A stretch of DNA of 64,000 bases from contig NZ_JAHQZR010000013.1 of the NCBI RefSeq assembly GCF_019049105.1, forward strand, positions 1 through 64,000, written 5' to 3'. The notes beneath the pieces were generated by a model that was not told where the DNA came from, made no database searches, and saw nothing but the letters and a program-made list of their open reading frames with translations. Made by a program: the position numbers and the translations under genes. Shown here one piece after another: positions 59,973 through 64,000 of this stretch. This DNA is from Leucobacter chinensis (GTDB lineage: Bacteria; Actinomycetota; Actinomycetes; Actinomycetales; Microbacteriaceae). Position 1 is the first letter of the stretch; each line of letters opens with the position of its first letter.

Positions 59973-60029
59973 CAGAGTTACTCCTTTGTAGTGGTGAGAA
60001 ACAAGTGGTACTGCTGGGTAATACATGTG

Positions 60030-61100
60030 TTAGAGAGCTGTCAGCCACGAGATGGCCTCGAGCTTTGCGAGCCCCGCTTCGTTCGGCACACTCACACGTA
60101 CCGTGCCGGGGAGCCCGAGAGAAGAGCCCGGCCGTACCCGCACACCCTCGTCTGCCAGGCGTCGAACGAGCGCGGGTTCTTCACTGGTAACGACGAGTAC
60201 GAAGTTTGTGTGCGAAGGGATAACTTCGTAACCCGCGTTCTTGAACAGGGACGTGAGTCTGTCTCGAACGTGCGCGTTGGTTTCGCGCACGGTGTTGCCG
60301 TGACTGCTGTCGGTGAGCGCGATGGAAGCAGCGGTCTGCGCGATACGGTTGACCCCAAACGGGAGCCTGATCGCGGTGAGGGTTGAGATGATTTCAGGAG
60401 CAGCAACGAGGAAACCGATGCGCAACCCCGCAAGCCCATAAAATTTTGAGAACGTACGCAACACCGCGAGTTCGCCCGCTGCAGCCTGACGAATAAGTGA
60501 GGGGTCGGCTGCTCCAGCCGGTTGGGCATACTCTATGTAAGCCTCGTCGACGACGGTCAGCCTGCTCGATGAAGCCCTTGCAAAATGTGTAATCGCCTCG
60601 GCCTCGAGCAGTGTTCCTGTGGGGTTGTGCGGGTTGCATACAAACGCTAACTCGGCATCAACTGTAGCCATGGTGCTGAGATCATGGGTGAAGTTGGTTA
60701 GCGGAACTTTGGTAACCGAAGCCCCGAGCATTGCTGGCAGCTTCTCATGTAACTGGTATGGAGGGTCAGCGCAGACTACCCGGCCGCCAAAAGCGGCATA
60801 TGCGGTGACAAGTAGCTGGATGAGTTCATCCGAGCCGTTGCCTACGAGTACGCTTTGTTCACTCACCCCGTACTTCTTAGCGATTTCGCTGACGAGCTCG
60901 TTCGAGAGTGCATCTGGGTAACGGGCTAGATCTGCAAGCGGCTCTTCAAGGGCGCTCACGACCTGAGGGCTGGGGCCAAGCGGGTTCTCGTTTGACGCGA
61001 GCGATCCGAGCGGGTCGAGCGCGGGTTCACCGGGAATGTACGGGTTAAGCGCAGAGAGCCACGGTCTCGGCGTAGGTAAAGTTGGGCTGTTCGAAGTCAT
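60030..61100 (-). CDS. HisC-like class I/II aminotransferase
   Basis: 356 residues. PLP Lys in LRTFSKFYGLAGLRIGFLV; other marks SLASNENPLGPSP, GNGSDELIQLL, FVCNPHNPTGTL, VVDEAYIEYA and GVRVRPGSSLGLPGTVRVSV. HisC-like enzymes act on histidinol phosphate or aromatic amino acids. Because it lies in an uptake operon with a dipeptidase and IclR, a catabolic role is more likely than histidine synthesis. Its start overlaps the IclR stop by 4 bases. Confidence 0.9.
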   Translation of the reverse strand: MTSNSPTLPTPRPWLSALNPYIPGEPALDPLGSLASNENPLGPSPQVVSALEEPLADLARYPDALSNELVSEIAKKYGVSEQSVLVGNGSDELIQLLVTAYAAFGGRVVCADPPYQLHEKLPAMLGASVTKVPLTNFTHDLSTMATVDAELAFVCNPHNPTGTLLEAEAITHFARASSSRLTVVDEAYIEYAQPAGAADPSLIRQAAAGELAVLRTFSKFYGLAGLRIGFLVAAPEIISTLTAIRLPFGVNRIAQTAASIALTDSSHGNTVRETNAHVRDRLTSLFKNAGYEVIPSHTNFVLVVTSEEPALVRRLADEGVRVRPGSSLGLPGTVRVSVPNEAGLAKLEAISWLTAL

Positions 61101-61837
61101 CGAATGCTCCTCATCGAGACCTGCGCGATAGTTTCTCGTGCAACGTTCGAGAGCACCTGTGCTGCATGCTCAACTTCTATGGCTCCAGTGAGAAAGCTCA
61201 CACCAATTGAACCTGAGAAGTGTTCAGGGCTTGAGATCGGCACAGCGACCGTTGTGACGCCAGCGATCAGTGAGCCGTGATCGACTGCGAAACCGATGCG
61301 GCGAGCTTCAGTGAGCTGCTGTTCTAAGAGATCGAGGTCTATAGCTTCAACGCCCTCGGCCGTGGCGTATCGCATAAAGCGTTGCAGGCGTGGGGTTGGA
61401 AGCTGCATAAGGCAGGCGCGTCCCGCAGCCGTAAGGTGTGCCGGGTGCCTGGTCCCGATCGCGCTGGCGAGCTTGATTTGGTTGCCAGCGGGGTCAAGCT
61501 TGTGAAGGTAGAGCACACTAGGCCCGTCGAGCGAGGCAAGGTGAGCGGTCACGTTGAGCTCATCAAGGATAAGCTCGAGTGCGCTTCCAAGATCTTGGCT
61601 GAGGTCGGTTGAGTCCAGATATGCGTTGCCGAGTGCCAGTGACGCAATATCAAGCGTAAATACGCCGTGCCGGTCTTGCTTGATGTAACGTTTTTCTTCG
61701 AGCGCCGCGAGAAAAGAATGCAGGGTACTCTTCGGAATTTCTAGTTGCTCAGCTATGCGTGCTTGGTTAATGCCGCCCTTTACTTCGGCGATGAGCTCGA
61801 GCACCCCGAGGGTGCGTTCAACCGTGCGGTTTTTCAT
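61097..61837 (-). CDS. IclR-family regulator
   Basis: 246 residues from ATG 61837 (AAAGGAGAT upstream). Winged HTH at the N-terminus (RTLGVLELIAEVKGGINQAR; LEIPKSTLHSFLAALEEK), then the IclR effector domain (LASLDGPSVLYLHKLDP; LTAAGRACLMQLP; GFAVDHGSLIAGVTTVAVPI). It sits inside the operon and probably regulates it in response to the imported substrate. The frame opens upstream to 61915 without support. Confidence 0.95.
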   Translation of the reverse strand: MKNRTVERTLGVLELIAEVKGGINQARIAEQLEIPKSTLHSFLAALEEKRYIKQDRHGVFTLDIASLALGNAYLDSTDLSQDLGSALELILDELNVTAHLASLDGPSVLYLHKLDPAGNQIKLASAIGTRHPAHLTAAGRACLMQLPTPRLQRFMRYATAEGVEAIDLDLLEQQLTEARRIGFAVDHGSLIAGVTTVAVPISSPEHFSGSIGVSFLTGAIEVEHAAQVLSNVARETIAQVSMRSIR

Positions 61838-61841
61838 AGCG

Positions 61842-63143
61842 TTATCTCCTTTCGATGGTGTTTTCAGCGGCGATTGCCTCAGAGAGGATTCGCATGCCTC
61901 GTTCGAGTAGCGCATTGGGAATATTGACCGCTGGAATCAGTCGCAATATGTTTTTTTCAGCCCCGCAATAATCAATAAGTAAGCCGTTGTCACGAGCGCG
62001 GCGGATTACTCTGGCAACGAGTTCGGGATCTGGTTCGCGGGCCTCACGTGATCGCACAAACTCAAGTCCAAAAAACGGACCCAGCTGGCGTGCTTCGCCG
62101 ATGCTCTCATGCTCGGCGCAGAGCGAAGTGACGAGTTCGCTCAAACGCTCCTCAACGCGAGAGGCCGATAGCATCATCGGCTCTTCGCGAGCTGCGGTTA
62201 GCATCGCTACCGCAGCAGCTGTTGACATTGGAGTGCCGCTAAAAGTGCCGCCGAGACCACCGGGCCTCACTGCGTCAAGCAGTTGAGCCCGGCCGGTCAC
62301 AGCTGATAGCGGAAGGCCGCCGCCGAGCGACCCTCCGCTTATGAGAAGGTCAGGCTGAACGCCCAGCGAATCTGCAGCCCATAGGTTGCCAGTTCGGAGT
62401 AGGCCGGTTTGGGTCTCATCGAACACGAGGAGAATGCCGTGCATATCGCAAATCTCGCGAACTCCCGTAAGGAATTCAGGGCTCATGGGTATGAGCCCGC
62501 CTTCGCCTTGCACCGGTTCAATGATGACGCAGGCTACGTTGTTTGGATCGATGCGGGTGACGAACATATCGACGAATGAGCGGAGTGCCCGTTCGTCGCT
62601 CACTCCTCGATAGGGGTATGGCGCTTCGGCTTGGTAGATATCAGGGGCAAAAGGCCCAAAGCCCTTTTTATAGCGAGTGAAACCCGAGAGTGACATGCCG
62701 AGGAGCGTGCGCCCGTGGAATGAGCGGTCGAAAGATATCACTCCAGTGCGGCCTGTCGCAGTTCGTGCGATTTTCACAGCATTTTCAACAGCCTCTGCGC
62801 CTGTAGTCGAAAGAATCGATTTTTGGCCGGTGGGGTGCTCATCGTGCTGCTCGCCTTCAGCTGACGTTCCTCTGCGACATGGCGAGACTTCAGAGAGCAG
62901 CCTGCAGACCTCTCCGTAGCTCTTGTGCTGACCTATGATCATGAATTGATGCAAGAACAGCTGTGCCTGCTCGTGGATCGCCTCGACTACTGGCGCGAAG
63001 CGGTGGCCGAAATTCACACACGAAATGCCGCTCACGAAGTCGATGAGTGCTAACCCATCGGTAGTCGTCACGATCGACCCTTGCGCCTCAGCGACCTCGA
63101 CTGCTCCTTCGGTCAGGCTGCTCGAGACCCACTCTTTGTTCAT
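61842..63143 (-). CDS. Class III aminotransferase homologue lacking the PLP lysine
   Basis: 433 residues. Class III fold: STTGAEAVENAVKIAR (PLP phosphate loop), SFDRSFHGRTLLGMSLSG, IIEPVQGEGG, LLVFDETQTGLLRTG with the PLP-ring Asp242, and GGTFSGTPMSTAAAVAML. The Schiff-base Lys of GabT relatives (AKSIAGGFPL) corresponds to Gly271 here (ISGGSLGGGLPLSAV), and no other Lys is nearby. It cannot work as a normal transaminase unless a neighbour serves. The stop is 4 bases before the IclR ATG. AAGGAG precedes the ATG. Confidence 0.85.
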   Translation of the reverse strand: MNKEWVSSSLTEGAVEVAEAQGSIVTTTDGLALIDFVSGISCVNFGHRFAPVVEAIHEQAQLFLHQFMIIGQHKSYGEVCRLLSEVSPCRRGTSAEGEQHDEHPTGQKSILSTTGAEAVENAVKIARTATGRTGVISFDRSFHGRTLLGMSLSGFTRYKKGFGPFAPDIYQAEAPYPYRGVSDERALRSFVDMFVTRIDPNNVACVIIEPVQGEGGLIPMSPEFLTGVREICDMHGILLVFDETQTGLLRTGNLWAADSLGVQPDLLISGGSLGGGLPLSAVTGRAQLLDAVRPGGLGGTFSGTPMSTAAAVAMLTAAREEPMMLSASRVEERLSELVTSLCAEHESIGEARQLGPFFGLEFVRSREAREPDPELVARVIRRARDNGLLIDYCGAEKNILRLIPAVNIPNALLERGMRILSEAIAAENTIERR

Positions 63144-63164
63144 GTACTTGGCTCCTTGCTGCGC

Positions 63165-64000
63165 TTAACCGACGACCTGCTCGAAGACACGGAGGAAATT
63201 CTCGCCGAGAATCTTGCGAACCGCGTCATCGGTGTAGCCCCGGGCCACGAGACCACGGGTGATGTTCGGCAGGTCTCGGTAGTCATCGAAACCGACAAGA
63301 TTTTTCTTGTCATCGAGGCCGTGTTCTTTGCGCCACCCAAGGCCACTCGTCGTTGTTGCGGGTTGCGTTACGTTCTCGAGCGCCCACTTCGGCAGTTGCA
63401 AAGGCCAGTCGAGACCGATGCCAACATGGTCGACACCAACTACTTTCACCATATGGTCAATATGATCGAGCAACGAGTTGATGGTCGGATCTTCGTCTGA
63501 CGAGAGGAAGACAGGGATAGCGAAAACACCCACGACGCCACCCGTCGCAGCGACTGCTTCCATTGCTTCGTCTGACTTGTTGCGCTGGTGAGAGAAGACT
63601 GAAGCTGCACCGCAGTGCGATGCGAGCACGGGTGCCTCAGAGTACTTGCATGTGTCGAGAGTGGTTTGCTCGCTTGAGTGGGCAGTGTCGACGATGATTC
63701 CTTTTTCGTTCATAAAACGAATGACGTCACGCCCGAACTCGGTGACGCCGAGGTTTTTGCCCGATGTACAACCGCCGCCAAGCGAGTTGTCTTCGTTGTA
63801 CGTCATCAGCATCATGCGCATTCCCATCTCGTAGGCGAGGTTCATGCGGTGAATGTCGTCTTCAAAGTAGCTTGCCTTCTGAGTCGCAAGAAATTGGACG
63901 TGGGTGCCGTTTTTCTTAGCGCTGCGGAAATCCTCTGCCTTCAGCGCTTTATTCAGCCAATCGAAGCTGTCGAGTAGCGCCTGCGAATGGGTGAGGGCCT
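63165..64000 (-). CDS. M19 membrane/renal dipeptidase family protein, C-terminal part
   Basis: The 5' end lies beyond the window; 278 codons are visible, the frame running open to base 64000. M19 marks: GIIVDTAHSSEQTTLD, PVLASHCGAASVFSHQRNKS, ATGGVVGVFAIPVF, VVGVDHVGIGLDWPLQLP, ending ILGENFLRVFEQVVG. These are zinc dipeptidases acting on L- or D-containing dipeptides and related amides. First visible gene of the minus-strand catabolic operon, 21 bases ahead of the class III homologue. Confidence 0.88.
   Translation of the reverse strand, partial: ALTHSQALLDSFDWLNKALKAEDFRSAKKNGTHVQFLATQKASYFEDDIHRMNLAYEMGMRMMLMTYNEDNSLGGGCTSGKNLGVTEFGRDVIRFMNEKGIIVDTAHSSEQTTLDTCKYSEAPVLASHCGAASVFSHQRNKSDEAMEAVAATGGVVGVFAIPVFLSSDEDPTINSLLDHIDHMVKVVGVDHVGIGLDWPLQLPKWALENVTQPATTTSGLGWRKEHGLDDKKNLVGFDDYRDLPNITRGLVARGYTDDAVRKILGENFLRVFEQVVG

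Overview
The window comes from a high-GC Gram-positive actinobacterium, probably a member of the Microbacteriaceae and possibly close to Leucobacter (inference from gene content, no search run). Supporting points are the dnaK-grpE-dnaJ-hspR operon with HspR (HAIR) operators, a DUF3151 gene before purA, LPXTG surface proteins with a class C sortase, and many genes whose -10 hexamer lies 6-7 bases before the start codon, the signature of leaderless mRNAs.

Layout. 1-2.4 kb: the tail of an LPXTG surface protein ending in in-frame microsatellites, then a DUF5819/HTTM gene pair resembling SdpA/SdpB maturation systems. 2.4-7.6 kb: heat-shock operon plus an RsmC/RlmG-like methyltransferase. 7.8-11.3 kb: two GT4 glycosyltransferases, a secreted CHAP-like amidase, tRNA-Ser(GGA). 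11.8-28.7 kb: mostly core metabolism (GNAT, CycA-like permease, AI-2E exporter family, glmS, CueP lipoprotein, YajQ, DUF3151, purA, chorismate mutase, PAP2, EamA, a Mn-type ABC importer with a DtxR/MntR-like operator, an orphan membrane protein, a glycosylase-like protein, YigZ). 29.0-34.5 kb: two paralogous ABC ATPase/permease pairs around a two-component system. 34.5-38.1 kb: holB, a secreted peptidase-type hydrolase, a repeat- and hairpin-rich spacer, an S4 RNA-binding protein.

38.2-41.1 kb is a decaying integrated element at tRNA-Thr(CGT). A phage-type repressor reads into the tRNA gene, two small genes and a winged-helix gene are frameshifted, and there are relics of a dnaK and of an RsmC-like methyltransferase, both families that have intact members near the left end. 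41.1-52.1 kb is a lower-GC sortase-pilus island: an ECF sigma factor fused to an anti-sigma-like membrane tail, a large LuxR-type regulator cut by one in-frame TGA, a G9 tract, a second small sigma factor, a VWA tip pilin, a backbone pilin and a class C sortase. This is the most system-like unusual locus in the window.

52.4-56.9 kb: small membrane protein, NRDE/TANGO2 protein, coaBC, a TetR regulator divergent from a membrane protein with a shared palindromic operator, and an SdpI-like protein. 57.0-64.0 kb (minus strand): a catabolic operon read as M19 dipeptidase, class III aminotransferase homologue lacking the PLP lysine, IclR regulator, HisC-like aminotransferase, TRAP transporter dctP-dctQ-dctM. 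Several gene junctions carry long, perfect hairpins of unrelated sequence, some without a U-tract.
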